In this document: positions 1-9,764 of the stretch, in pieces
How the letters are laid out: each line of letters starts with the position of its first letter
How positions within the stretch are numbered: the first letter of the stretch is position 1
Assembly (NCBI RefSeq): GCF_010211755.1
Contig: NZ_PDWR01000005.1
Coordinates: 62,001-126,000, forward strand
Length of the DNA stretch: 64,000 bases
Direction of reading: 5' to 3'
Source of the DNA: Pseudoxanthomonas sangjuensis
GTDB taxonomy: Bacteria > Pseudomonadota > Gammaproteobacteria > Xanthomonadales > Xanthomonadaceae
Notes under the pieces: generated by a model
Seen by the model: the letters and a program-made list of their open reading frames with translations, nothing else
Database searches by the model: none
Told to the model about the DNA's origin: nothing
Translations under genes and position numbers: made by a program

Positions 1-1
1 T

Positions 2-115
2 ACCGAACTGCTGATGCAGGAAATCCGCAATACGCGGCCGCTGTCGGTGCTGATGGCCGAACAGGTCGAAGCGCTGCGCGAATGGGCGCGCGAGCGCACG
101 GTGCCGGCGGATTGA
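2..115 (+). CDS. C-terminal end of an unidentified protein (5' partial)
   Basis: An open frame enters from the left edge and gives 37 residues before TGA at 113-115, ending in a charged helix-like stretch (EQVEALREWARERTVPAD). Codon use fits a high-GC coding sequence. There is too little to assign a family. It converges on the leftward gene that ends at 155. Confidence 0.55.
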   Translation, partial: TELLMQEIRNTRPLSVLMAEQVEALREWARERTVPAD

Positions 116-154
116 TCGCGCCGTCCCTTCGGCACGGCCACGCCGCGCCCTGCC

Positions 155-619
155 TTACTCCGGGTTGGACTTGCGGAACTCGGCCACGACTTCTTCCGGC
201 GTCGGGTTCGCCTTGGCCCTGCCGTTGACGTAGACCACCGGGATCGGGCCGTTCATCACCGACATCACTTTCGTCGCTTCTTCCTGCGACGAGAGATTGC
301 TGTAGTTGGCCGAATCGGCGTTGGCGTAGCCGATGCGGTGGTCGGAAAGATAGCCGGCCAGGCTGCGGGCGCGTTGCGCGGCATCGGAGGGGCAATTCTT
401 CGGCGCGAAGATCACGATTCCGCTCGGCGACATTCCGTCCGGCATGGGGATGGCGACGAATCCGTTCGGGCTGGCCCTGTCCGGGCCGGTCCCGTTTCCG
501 ACCGCCCCGCCCAGCCGATCCATTGCCTTGCCGATCCCGATGCCGGATCCGCAGGACTTCCAGAAAGCGGTCAGCGCCATGACCAGAAACAGGACAGCGC
601 CAATCTTGATCGCATTCAT
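155..619 (-). CDS. Membrane-anchored glutaredoxin/thioredoxin-fold protein
   Basis: The product is 154 aa. An N-terminal hydrophobic segment (residues 4-20) should act as a membrane anchor or signal sequence. The rest looks like a small thioredoxin-fold domain: strand GIVIFAPKNCPSD (about 67-79), a helix, a second strand-helix, then PIPVVYVNGR (125-134) with the cis-Pro-type strand of glutaredoxins and a final helix PTPEEVVAEFRKS. Only one Cys (C76) lies at the usual active-site position, so any redox activity would be monothiol. The ATG at 617-619 is chosen because the hydrophobic segment follows directly; the same frame stays open far upstream, but only antisense to the patatin gene. Family membership is inferred from the fold pattern. 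Confidence 0.7.
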   Translation of the reverse strand: MNAIKIGAVLFLVMALTAFWKSCGSGIGIGKAMDRLGGAVGNGTGPDRASPNGFVAIPMPDGMSPSGIVIFAPKNCPSDAAQRARSLAGYLSDHRIGYANADSANYSNLSSQEEATKVMSVMNGPIPVVYVNGRAKANPTPEEVVAEFRKSNPE

Positions 620-982
620 GCCGGCATCGTCTCCATGGGTTCCCCGGACGCGCAACCGCATCCCTTTTCCGTGCGTCGAACCGTGCGGCCACCAATGCCG
701 GCGCTTCGTTCGCCTATCGTCGCTTCCCGATGCCGGGATTCGCAAGTTCGCGTCATCCCGCCCGCAGGCGCGATTCCATCCGGCGTGGATGCGATCCGAT
801 TGACCGCCCCTCCGGCGGCATTGCGTTAACCTAGGCGTACAGCGAAAGGTTGGCCGCGCGTTCGCGGCCGCTCGGGGGCTTTCCGCACGGCGACGGACTG
901 GCCCTGCCTGCCCGCGCGCGGCGGCGACTCCTGGATTTCCCCTTCCCCCGGCAAGCCGCCGGCATGAAGCAGGAGTGCTCGC
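620..982. other. Divergent intergenic region (363 bp)
   Basis: This region separates the leftward glutaredoxin-like gene from the rightward patatin gene and must hold both promoters. A TTGACC at 800-805 followed by GTTAAC at 825-830 is a weak sigma70-like candidate with a long spacer. AGGAG at 970-974 is a good Shine-Dalgarno sequence for the ATG at 983. No convincing gene or repeat was seen. Confidence 0.4.
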
Positions 983-3900
983 ATGGGAACCGCCAGCGAC
1001 CGCAATCCCGACCAGCGACCGCCGGACCCCGTCGCGGCGGCGCTGGCCGACGAATTCGAGAACGTGGTCAAGCCGCGCCGCGCCGCCGCCGGCATCGACG
1101 CGGACGATCGCGGCAGCTGGGCGCTGGCCTTGTCCGGCGGCGGCATCCGCAGCGCGACGTTCTGCCTGGGCCTGATCCGCGGGCTGGCCAAGAACAACAT
1201 GCTGCGCGAATTCGACTACCTTTCGACGGTTTCCGGCGGCGGGTACATCGGCGCCAGCCTCGGCCGCCTGTACGGCGCGGCCAACGGCAGCGGCGAACGC
1301 GCCGGCGCGGCGGAAGTGGAAGGCGGCGTCGCCAGCGACCGCTCGATGTGGCTGTGGTGGCTGCGCAACAACGGCCGCTACCTCACCCCCGCCGGCGCCA
1401 AGGACCTGAGTTTCGCCACCGCGTCGATCGTGCGCGGGGTCATCGCCACCAACCTGGAGATCGGCATCCTGCTGCTGTTGCTGGCCGGGGTCGTGCTGCT
1501 GCCGCACGTGCTGGTCTACGCGGCGCCGCCGCAGCCGTCGCTGGCTTCGTGGTGGAGCCAGGATTTCGCGCAGCTGACCGACTCGGCCTGGTGGTGGCTG
1601 TTGCCGCTGCCGCTGTTCGCGTTCGTGCACCAGGTGATCGCCTACTGGTACACCCGCGAGTCGCACAGCGTGCGCAGCGTGCTGCTGATCGTGGCGGCGG
1701 CGTTCCTGTCGATGGCCGCGGCGCTGCAACTGTTCGAGAACGGCAGCGCCGCGCTCGACACGGGCATGCAGGCGGCGGAGCAGTTCCATCCGGCCCGGAC
1801 CGTGGCCTCGTTCCTGGCCGGTTTCCTGCTGCTGGCGCCGGCCACCGCATGGGTGGCGTCGTGGATCGACTGGCTGCGCAAGACGCCGGTCGGCGAAGTG
1901 CGGCTGAAGCGGACCAAGCGCCAGGCCTACGCGATGTGGACGATGGCGGTGGTCGTCGCCATCGCGCTGCTCGACGCCACCAGCTGGTGGCTGACCCGGC
2001 TCCTGCTGTGGCAGGGCCCGGGGCCGCTGCCGCTGGGCCGGACCGCGCTGATCGGCCTGCTGCTGGTCGCCGGGCGTTTCGTCGTGCCCGAGATCCAGAA
2101 GCGGCTGGCGGCGACCAAGAAGCCGAACCTCAACGTCGAGAAGCTGCTGAACGTGTTCGGCCTGCTGATCGCCATCGCCACCCTGGTGTTCTGGACCACC
2201 GCCTTCAACATGTTCCTGTTCGCATGGACGCGCTGGGACACGCCGCTGCCGCCGGGGCCGGTCTGGACGTTCTCCCCGGCCGTGAACTGGGCGACCGTGG
2301 TCGGCACCTGCCTGCTGTACACGTTTTTCACCTGCCGCAGCTTCGAGTTGCTGAACCTGGCGTCGCTGCACAACTTCTACCGCGCCCGCATCGAACGCGC
2401 CTACGTCTCGTCCGGCAACGCCGGGACGGATGCCGCGCGCTTCCCGGATTCGGCGCTGGCCGAAGCCAGCGAGGCGCGGACGATGCGGGTGGCGCCGTTG
2501 ATGGAGACGATCGCCGGCGACGACGTCGACCTGACGGCGTACCAGCCGCACCGCCACGGCGGGCCGATCCATCTGGTCAACTGCTGCATCAACCAGTCGG
2601 TGGACGACCGCACCGGCATCTACAACGCCGACCGCAAGGGCGTGGCGCTGACGGTCAGCGCGCTGGGCGCGGAGATCGGCGCGCACTTCGCCGCGCCCGG
2701 CGGGTTCGCGCAATCGCCGGGCAAGCTGTCGCGCTGGATCGCGATCTCCGGCGCCGCGACCAGCACCGGCATGGGTTCGCGCACCTCGCCGGGCTTCGCC
2801 ACCCTGCTGTTCATGACCGGCGTGCGCCTGGGCTACTGGATCCGCTCGCTGGCGCCGCCGCGTTGCCCGCAGCGCAACCCGCCGGGATGGCTGCGCGCGT
2901 GGCTCGTCGCGCAGATGCCGAAGCCGCTGGCCATCGTCGCCGAATCCATCGCCCGCTTCCCGGGCCCGTTCGGCCCGGTCTGGTACGTTTCCGACGGCGG
3001 CCATTACGACAACACCGGCATCTACGCGCTGCTCAAGCGCAAGCCGCGGCTGATCGTCGCCGCCGATTGCGGCGCCGACCCGAAGTACCTGTTCGCCGAC
3101 CTCGAGTCGCTGGTGCGCAAGGCCAAGATCGACTACGACGCGAGCATCGAGTTCGTCGAACCGCAGCGGGTGCAGGAGGAAGCGCCGAACGCGTTCAAGT
3201 GCCAGCTGGGGACGCCGGAGAGCATCACCCCGGAGGCGGGTACGCGCTGGCTGGTGCTCGGGCGCATCCGCTACGCCGACGGATCGCATGGCGCCCTGCT
3301 CCTGGTCAAGCCGCGGCGGCTGGACCGGATGCCGTTCGACATCGTCGCCTACGCCGACCGCAACCCGGATTTCCCGCAGCAGACCACCGGCGACCAGTTC
3401 TTCGACGAAGCGCAATGGGAGGCCTACCACCAGCTCGGGCTGACGCTCGGCCGCCGCATCGACCGGCACGCACTGGAGTCCGCGCTGTCGATCGTCGACG
3501 AAAAGCCGTTCACTTCGTCCAGTCTCGCCGCGGCGCAGGCCGGCAGCGAAGCGCCGGAACCCAAGGAGAGCCGCCGCAGCCGGGTCGGGCTGACGGTGCA
3601 GGCCTCGCTCGGCGCCGGCATCTCGCTGAGCCTGATCCTGGCGCTGTGGCAGGGCTTCGAGCAGTTCCGCGAAACGCGCCTGCTCGAACAGAAGGAATAC
3701 GATGCACGCTACGGCGAACTCGCCGCGCAGATCGGCGAACGCGACAAGCTGCGCAAGCTGCGCGTGGAGGATTTCCGGCCGTTCGCCAAACTCTCGGAAA
3801 GCCGCGACGACGGCCGCTTCGAATACCTGCGCAAGCTGGTCAACGACGCCTGCGCCGCGCTGCCGGTCGACGCCGACCCCGCCGAAAGCCGGCATTGCTT

Positions 3901-4534
3901 CGACCTGCACGAGGAAATGGCGCTGGCACCACCGGTCCGCTACGACTACTGGTTCCTCGACCGGCCCCTCGACACGGCCGTCGACACGGCCGTGGCCGCG
4001 GCCACGCCGGCAGCCGATGCAGCGGCGCCAACCGGTGCGCCGGCATCGGAACCGGCAACGGCGCCACCGCCAGCCCCATCGGCGGCCATGCCGACGGCCG
4101 CGCCCGCGCCCGCAGCGCCGGCCCCGCAGGAACCGGCAGCCGCGCCGCAGGTTTCCCTGCCGCCAGTGGAAGCGATGGCCTGCGACGCCGTCGACGGCAT
4201 CCGGCCGCGCGTCTACATCCACATCTACGACGAAGCCAGCCGCAAGCCCGCCGACGTGCTCGCCTACCGCTTGCAGGCGCGACTGGGCATCGAGCCGCAA
4301 CCGGTCGAGAACGTGGTGCGTGCGGCCAACCGCACCAGCAAGGCGGCGCCCTTCGTGTGGACGACGCCGGCCCTGGTCAACCACGGCGGCGTCTCCGAGC
4401 CCTGCATCAAGGCGATCCGCGCCGCGACCGGCGGCGTGATGCGCAGCTCCAGGGTCGTGGTCAGGCCGCTGCCGTCGTCGTACAAGCCCAATCCGGGCAT
4501 GGTCGAGGTGTGGCTGCCGCCGGCGAAGGAATAG
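983..4534 (+). CDS. Large multi-pass membrane patatin-like phospholipase
   Basis: The product is 1183 aa, far longer than a simple patatin domain. The oxyanion-hole motif SGGGIRSA is at residues 51-58. The likely nucleophile is S84 in STVSGGGY, a variant of GxSxG, and the matching Asp is D671 in SDGGHYDN, so the catalytic dyad is split by about 590 residues. Several hydrophobic segments (about 150-175, 200-250, 270-300, 310-350, 390-420, 425-460) fill the gap. Another transmembrane segment near 870-890 is followed by a charged stretch, an Ala/Pro-rich linker (about 1000-1055) and a C-terminal module (from about 1062) with VYIHIYDEASR and L..RLGIEPQPVENV, reminiscent of LytR_C-type folds. The predicted role is acyl hydrolysis at the inner membrane; the substrate is unknown. 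The start is supported by AGGAG nine bases upstream. Confidence 0.8.
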   Translation: MGTASDRNPDQRPPDPVAAALADEFENVVKPRRAAAGIDADDRGSWALALSGGGIRSATFCLGLIRGLAKNNMLREFDYLSTVSGGGYIGASLGRLYGAANGSGERAGAAEVEGGVASDRSMWLWWLRNNGRYLTPAGAKDLSFATASIVRGVIATNLEIGILLLLLAGVVLLPHVLVYAAPPQPSLASWWSQDFAQLTDSAWWWLLPLPLFAFVHQVIAYWYTRESHSVRSVLLIVAAAFLSMAAALQLFENGSAALDTGMQAAEQFHPARTVASFLAGFLLLAPATAWVASWIDWLRKTPVGEVRLKRTKRQAYAMWTMAVVVAIALLDATSWWLTRLLLWQGPGPLPLGRTALIGLLLVAGRFVVPEIQKRLAATKKPNLNVEKLLNVFGLLIAIATLVFWTTAFNMFLFAWTRWDTPLPPGPVWTFSPAVNWATVVGTCLLYTFFTCRSFELLNLASLHNFYRARIERAYVSSGNAGTDAARFPDSALAEASEARTMRVAPLMETIAGDDVDLTAYQPHRHGGPIHLVNCCINQSVDDRTGIYNADRKGVALTVSALGAEIGAHFAAPGGFAQSPGKLSRWIAISGAATSTGMGSRTSPGFATLLFMTGVRLGYWIRSLAPPRCPQRNPPGWLRAWLVAQMPKPLAIVAESIARFPGPFGPVWYVSDGGHYDNTGIYALLKRKPRLIVAADCGADPKYLFADLESLVRKAKIDYDASIEFVEPQRVQEEAPNAFKCQLGTPESITPEAGTRWLVLGRIRYADGSHGALLLVKPRRLDRMPFDIVAYADRNPDFPQQTTGDQFFDEAQWEAYHQLGLTLGRRIDRHALESALSIVDEKPFTSSSLAAAQAGSEAPEPKESRRSRVGLTVQASLGAGISLSLILALWQGFEQFRETRLLEQKEYDARYGELAAQIGERDKLRKLRVEDFRPFAKLSESRDDGRFEYLRKLVNDACAALPVDADPAESRHCFDLHEEMALAPPVRYDYWFLDRPLDTAVDTAVAAATPAADAAAPTGAPASEPATAPPPAPSAAMPTAAPAPAAPAPQEPAAAPQVSLPPVEAMACDAVDGIRPRVYIHIYDEASRKPADVLAYRLQARLGIEPQPVENVVRAANRTSKAAPFVWTTPALVNHGGVSEPCIKAIRAATGGVMRSSRVVVRPLPSSYKPNPGMVEVWLPPAKE

Positions 4535-4672
4535 AACCCCGGCCAAATCCCGTTCGCCCCGGGGCGTGGCACCGGAGGCGCGGAGTCGAACGACGGCATG
4601 GCCTGGAATCCAGGCGTTCCGACTTCGCGGAACCACGCTCGGCGCGAACGGTTCCCGGTTCCGGGATCGGTG

Positions 4673-5587
4673 CTAGACAAGCCCGCGCAGCAGCCACATC
4701 CACGCCGGCAGGGTGGCCAGCGACAGCAGGATGCCGTAGCCGACCAGCGCGGCGGCCAGGCGCGAGGCGAGGTGGTGGGCGATCGCCAGTGCGGCGGCGC
4801 TGATCATCGGCGGCATCGCCGATTCCAGCACGTTCGCCTGCAGCATCTGCCCGCGCATGCCGAACGCCAGCGACAGGCCCAGCGCCAGCGCCGGCAGCGC
4901 CACCAGTTTCAGCAGCAGGCCGGCCGCCAGCGGCTTCACTTCGTCGCGCGGCAGGCGCAGCCTGATCGACAGACCCACCGCCAGCATCACCAGCGGCAGC
5001 AGCGCGTCGGACAGCTTCTGCAGCATCGACGCGACCCACGCCGGCGGTTGCGCCGGCATCAGCGTCAGCCCGAACAGCAGCGCCCACAGCGGCGGGAACT
5101 TCAGCATCCGCAACCCGATCTGTTGCGCGGTCGGCGGCGCGTCGCCGCCGTACTTCGCCACCACGTACAGGCCGAAGCTCGACAGCAGCACGAAGGTGCC
5201 CAGCTGGTCGTACACCACCGCGTACGGCAGCGCGCGTTCGCCGAGCAGCGCGTGCACCATCGGGTAGCCGATGAAGCCGGTGTTGCCCAGGCCCACGCAC
5301 AGCAGCAGCGCCGCGCGCTCGTCGCGGCGGAAGCCGGACCACCGGGCGCACGCCACGACCAGCGCCACCGTCGCCGCCACCAGCAGCCACGGCGTGGCGA
5401 CCAGCCCGAGCAGCGAAGGGTCGATGCGCAGGCGCGGCACGTAGATCAGCACCGCCGCCGGCAGGCAGACGTACAGCACGACCAGGTTCAATGCCTCGGC
5501 CGACGTCGGCGGCAGCAGGCGCAGTCGCGCGAACAACATGCCCAGCGCGAGCATGGCGAGGATCAGGGCGAAAGCATCGAAAGCCAT
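4673..5587 (-). CDS. AEC-family (auxin efflux carrier-like) transporter
   Basis: The product is 304 aa with about ten hydrophobic segments in the two-bundle arrangement of the bacterial AEC family. The typical GLGNTGFIGYPMV stretch lies near residues 107-119, and a second crossover-like segment contains NVLESAMPPM near 245-254. Such carriers export or import small organic anions (malate or malonate in known cases); the substrate cannot be told here. The start MAFDAFALILAML at 5587 puts the first transmembrane segment at the N terminus; the frame is open further upstream but that part is not protein-like. It converges with the patatin gene and diverges from the indolepyruvate oxidoreductase gene. 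Confidence 0.85.
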   Translation of the reverse strand: MAFDAFALILAMLALGMLFARLRLLPPTSAEALNLVVLYVCLPAAVLIYVPRLRIDPSLLGLVATPWLLVAATVALVVACARWSGFRRDERAALLLCVGLGNTGFIGYPMVHALLGERALPYAVVYDQLGTFVLLSSFGLYVVAKYGGDAPPTAQQIGLRMLKFPPLWALLFGLTLMPAQPPAWVASMLQKLSDALLPLVMLAVGLSIRLRLPRDEVKPLAAGLLLKLVALPALALGLSLAFGMRGQMLQANVLESAMPPMISAAALAIAHHLASRLAAALVGYGILLSLATLPAWMWLLRGLV

Positions 5588-5830
5588 CGACGGGCGGCGT
5601 GGGGGGCGCGAATCCGGCCAGTCTAAGGCAACGCCGAACGAGGACGGCGCGCCCGCGGATCGAGCGCGTACGCGCCCGAGCGGCCGCGGGTCGAACGCCG
5701 GTCCCGGCGCCACTGGAAAGCCAAGGAGAGGGCTTCCCGGCGGCGTCCGATGGGTCGGTGTGCGACGCACGGTTACAATTACCGGCCGTTGCATCCCGCG
5801 CATACGCGCCAGCCATCCCCCGGGCCAGCC

Positions 5831-8800
5831 ATGACCAGCACCGCCGAACTGACTTCGCCTTCGTCCGCCAACACGCCGCAGATCGGCGCGCTCGACCGCG
5901 ATTACACGCTGGAGCACAAGTACACCCGCACCGACGGCCGCATCTACCTGAGCGGCGTGCAGGCGCTGGTGCGGCTACCGCTGATGCAGCAGTTGCGCGA
6001 TGCGGCGGCGGGGCTCAACACCGCCGGCTTCATCAGCGGCTACCGCGGCTCGCCGCTGGGCGGCTTCGACCTGGAGCTGTGGCGCGCGAAGAAGCACCTG
6101 GAGGCGGCGAAGGTGCGCTTCCAGCCCGGCCTCAACGAGGACCTCGGCGCGACCATGGTCTGGGGCACGCAGCAGACCAACCTGTTCCCCGGCGCGAAGG
6201 TCGATGGCGTGTACGCGATGTGGTACGGCAAGGGCCCCGGCGTCGACCGCTGCGGCGACGTGTTCAAGCACGGCAACGCCGCCGGCACGTCCAGGCACGG
6301 CGGCGTGCTGGCGATGGCCGCCGACGACCACGCCTGCCGCAGCTCGACGCTGCCGCACGGCAGCGAAGACGAATTCGTCAGCGCGATGATGCCGGTGCTG
6401 AACCCGGCCGGCGTGCAGGACATCCTCGACCTGGGCCTGGTCGGCTGGGCGATGAGCCGCTACACCGGGCGCTGGATCGGCTTCAAGACCATCGCCGAGA
6501 CGGTGGAATCGTCGGCCTCGGTCGACGTGAACCCGTTCGCGCGGCAGATCGTGCTGCCGCAGGACTTCGAGATGCCGGAAGGCGGCCTGAACATCCGCTG
6601 GCCGAACCCGCCGCTCGACCAGGAGATGCGCCTGCACCGCTACGCGGTCAAGGCCGCGCAGGCCTTCGCGCGGGCCAACGGCATCGACCGGGTGGTGCTG
6701 GACTCGCCGCGCGCGCGGCTGGGCATCGTCACCACCGGCAAGAGCTACCTAGACGTGCTGCAGGCGCTCGAATACCTCGGCCTCGACGCGCAGGCCTGCG
6801 CCGACATCGGCATCCGCGTGTACAAGGTCGGCATGACCTGGCCGCTGGAGCCGGTCGGCATCGCCGCGTTCGCGCGCGGCCTCGAGGACATCGTCGTCGT
6901 CGAGGAGAAGAAGGCCTTCATCGAGCAGCAGATGAAGGAACAGTTCTACAACTGGCCGGCGGACTGGGGCCCGCGCCCGAGCATCGTCGGCAAGTTCGAC
7001 GAGGCCGGCGAGTGGATCCTGCCGTCGACCGGCGAGCTGACCCCGGCGACGATCGCCGGCGTGATCGGCAAGCGCATCCAGCGCTTCTTCAACACCGAAT
7101 CCATCGAACAGCGGCTGCGCTGGATGGAAGAGAAGGAAGCGGAGATGGCGCTGCCGCGCGCCAGCTTCCCGCGCGTGCCGCACTACTGCTCGGGCTGCCC
7201 GCACAACACCTCGACCAAGGTCCCGGAAGGCAGCCGCGCGCTCGGCGGCATCGGCTGCCACTACATGGTCACCTGGATGGACCGGCGCACCGATACCTTC
7301 ACCCACATGGGCGGCGAAGGCGTGACCTGGTCCGGGCAGGCGCCGTTCACCGCGACCGAGCACGTCTTCCAGAACCTCGGCGACGGCACCTATTTCCACA
7401 GCGGTTCGCTGGCGATCCGCCAGTCGATCGCCGCCGGCGTCAACATCACCTACAAGATCCTGTACAACGACGCGGTGGCGATGACCGGCGGCCAGCCGGT
7501 CGACGGCCAGCTCAACGTGCCCGACATCGCCCACCAGGTGCGCGCCGAGGGCGTCGAGACGATCGTCGTGGTCAGCGACGAGAGCGGCAAGTGGAGCGAC
7601 AAGTCGATCTTCCCGGCCGGCGTGGAGTTCTTCGACCGCCGCCAGCTCGACGACGTGCAGAAGCGGCTGCGCGGGACCAAGGGCGTGTCGATCCTGATCT
7701 ACGACCAGGTCTGCGCGACGGAAAAGCGCCGCCGGCGCAAGCGCGGCAAGATGGTCGACCCGAACAAGCGCGTGGTGATCAACTCGCTGGTCTGCGAAGG
7801 CTGCGGCGACTGCGGGGTGAAGAGCTTCTGCGTATCGGTGCTGCCGAAGGAAACCGAGTTCGGGCGCAAGCGCGAGATCGACCAGAGCAACTGCAACAAG
7901 GACTTCAGCTGCGTCGAGGGCTTCTGCCCCAGCTTCGTCACCGTGCACGGCGGCCAGTTGCGCAAGGGCAGGAAGTCGAACGCGGCGGCGAAGCTGGACA
8001 ACCTGCCCGCGCCGCAGTTCCGCAGCGACCTGGCGCAGCCCTGGAACATCCTGATCACCGGCGTCGGCGGCACCGGCGTGGTCACCATCGGCGCGCTGCT
8101 GGGCATGGCCGGCCACCTGGAAGGCAAGGGTGCGACCGTGCTCGACCAGACCGGGCTGGCGCAGAAGGGCGGCGCGGTGACCACCCACATCCGCATCGCG
8201 CGCGCGCCGGAAGACATCCACGCGGTGCGCATCGCCGCCGGCGAGGCCGACCTGGTGCTGGGCTGCGACATGGTCGTGGTCAACGACTACTGGGCGCTGT
8301 CGAAGGTGCGCGGCGAACGCAGCAACGTGGTGCTGAACACCTACGAAGCGATGCCGGGCACCTTCACCACGCACCCGGACATGCAGTTCCCGGCCGCCGA
8401 AATCGTCGCCGGGGTGAAGCTGGCGCTGGGCGGGCGCGATCCGGTGCTGCTGGACGCCACGCAGTTGGCGACCGCACTGCTCGGCGACGCGATCGCGACC
8501 AACCTGTTCATGCTCGGCTACGCCTGGCAGCAGGGCTGGGTGCCGGTGTCGTTCGACGCGCTGATGCGCGCGATCGACCTCAACGGCGCCGCGGTGGACA
8601 TGAACAAGACCGCGTTCGCCTGGGGCCGCCTGATGGCCATCGACCCGCAAGCGGTGCTCGAGGCCGCCGGCGTGGTCCACAACGCGCAAACCGAAAGCGA
8701 GCGCACGCCGCGCAACCTGCTGCCGCTGCCGCCCAGGCAGTGGGAAGGCACCGAGTGGGGCGCCAACTCCGCGCCGCGCGACCCGGCCGACGAATCGGAG

Positions 8801-9526
8801 CTGCGCGGCCTGCCCGACGGCGGCGCCGGCAACGTCGCCTTCCCGCCGCTGGACGACGCGCGCCTGTCGCGCTCGCTCGACGAGCTGATCGCGCGCCGCG
8901 TCGCGTTCCTGGCCGATTACCAGAACGCCGCCTACGCGAAGCGCTACGAAGACCTCGTCACGGCGGCGCGCGCCGCCGAGAACCTGAAGGCGCCGGGCTC
9001 GACCGCGCTGACCGAAGCGGTGGCGCGCAACTTCTTCAAGCTGATGGCGTACAAGGACGAATACGAAGTGGCGCGGCTGTATGCCGCCAGCGGCTTCCGC
9101 CAGCAACTGGCGCAGCAGTTCGAAGGCGACTACAGGCTGCGCTTCCACCTCGCCCCGCCGCTGCTGGCGAAGAAGGACGCGCACGGCCGGCTGCGGAAAC
9201 GGGAATACGGGCCATGGGTGCTCACCGCGTTCGGCCTGCTGGCGAAGCTGAAGTTCCTGCGCGGCAGCGCGTTCGACCCGTTCGGCCACACCGCGGAACG
9301 CAAGGCCGAGCGCCAGCTGGTCGCCGACTACGAACGCACCGCACGTGAATTGCTGGCGAAGCTCGACGCCGGCAACCTCGGCCTCGCCGTCGAGATCGCC
9401 AGCATCCCCGAGCACATCCGCGGCTACGGTCACGTCAAGGAAGCGCACCTGGAGAAGGCCAGGGCGCGCGAAGCGGCGCTGCTGAAGCAGTGGAACGATC
9501 CGCTGCGGGTGGCACAGGCGGCGTAA
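5831..9526 (+). CDS. Indolepyruvate:ferredoxin oxidoreductase, fused single-chain type
   Basis: The product is 1231 aa, a one-polypeptide counterpart of archaeal IorA+IorB, expected to oxidatively decarboxylate aryl or branched 2-oxoacids (indolepyruvate and similar) to acyl-CoA while reducing ferredoxin. Domains in order: an N-terminal pyrimidine-binding transketolase-like domain (GFISGYRGSPLGG near residue 65; NEDLGATMVWG), a TPP-binding domain (GIGCHYMV and HMGGEGVTW around 475-500, NDAVAMTGGQ near 545), a Cys-rich [4Fe-4S] segment (CEGCGDCG through CVEGFCPSF, about 653-700), then the gamma-type domain beginning GVGGTGVVTIGALLG (about 745) and a long C-terminal region. ATG 5831 gives MTSTAELTSP. 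It appears monocistronic. Confidence 0.93.
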   Translation: MTSTAELTSPSSANTPQIGALDRDYTLEHKYTRTDGRIYLSGVQALVRLPLMQQLRDAAAGLNTAGFISGYRGSPLGGFDLELWRAKKHLEAAKVRFQPGLNEDLGATMVWGTQQTNLFPGAKVDGVYAMWYGKGPGVDRCGDVFKHGNAAGTSRHGGVLAMAADDHACRSSTLPHGSEDEFVSAMMPVLNPAGVQDILDLGLVGWAMSRYTGRWIGFKTIAETVESSASVDVNPFARQIVLPQDFEMPEGGLNIRWPNPPLDQEMRLHRYAVKAAQAFARANGIDRVVLDSPRARLGIVTTGKSYLDVLQALEYLGLDAQACADIGIRVYKVGMTWPLEPVGIAAFARGLEDIVVVEEKKAFIEQQMKEQFYNWPADWGPRPSIVGKFDEAGEWILPSTGELTPATIAGVIGKRIQRFFNTESIEQRLRWMEEKEAEMALPRASFPRVPHYCSGCPHNTSTKVPEGSRALGGIGCHYMVTWMDRRTDTFTHMGGEGVTWSGQAPFTATEHVFQNLGDGTYFHSGSLAIRQSIAAGVNITYKILYNDAVAMTGGQPVDGQLNVPDIAHQVRAEGVETIVVVSDESGKWSDKSIFPAGVEFFDRRQLDDVQKRLRGTKGVSILIYDQVCATEKRRRRKRGKMVDPNKRVVINSLVCEGCGDCGVKSFCVSVLPKETEFGRKREIDQSNCNKDFSCVEGFCPSFVTVHGGQLRKGRKSNAAAKLDNLPAPQFRSDLAQPWNILITGVGGTGVVTIGALLGMAGHLEGKGATVLDQTGLAQKGGAVTTHIRIARAPEDIHAVRIAAGEADLVLGCDMVVVNDYWALSKVRGERSNVVLNTYEAMPGTFTTHPDMQFPAAEIVAGVKLALGGRDPVLLDATQLATALLGDAIATNLFMLGYAWQQGWVPVSFDALMRAIDLNGAAVDMNKTAFAWGRLMAIDPQAVLEAAGVVHNAQTESERTPRNLLPLPPRQWEGTEWGANSAPRDPADESELRGLPDGGAGNVAFPPLDDARLSRSLDELIARRVAFLADYQNAAYAKRYEDLVTAARAAENLKAPGSTALTEAVARNFFKLMAYKDEYEVARLYAASGFRQQLAQQFEGDYRLRFHLAPPLLAKKDAHGRLRKREYGPWVLTAFGLLAKLKFLRGSAFDPFGHTAERKAERQLVADYERTARELLAKLDAGNLGLAVEIASIPEHIRGYGHVKEAHLEKARAREAALLKQWNDPLRVAQAA

Positions 9527-9764
9527 GTCCGGCAGGCGCGTCGAGCGGGTACGGCTGCGTATCGCCGGCGACACCGGACGCCGCCTTCCGCGGGGAGAAC
9601 CGCACCGATCGGCGACGCCTTGCGTCGCCTGGTCCGGCGCAGACGTCAAACCGCACGGCCCGGGCGCGACTCGGCTTCGGCACGGGATCCGGGCCGGGAC
9701 AACCGTACCAGCGCCTGGAAGCACATACCCGTACCCGCGATCGAACAGGCGGGACGGGGGTGCC

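Noticed and set aside
620-4636. A 1493-codon leftward open frame covering the patatin gene
   Set aside because: Only its last 154 codons (155-619) are protein-like. The rest is Arg/Gly-rich antisense of a clear patatin gene, a common effect of 70% G+C.
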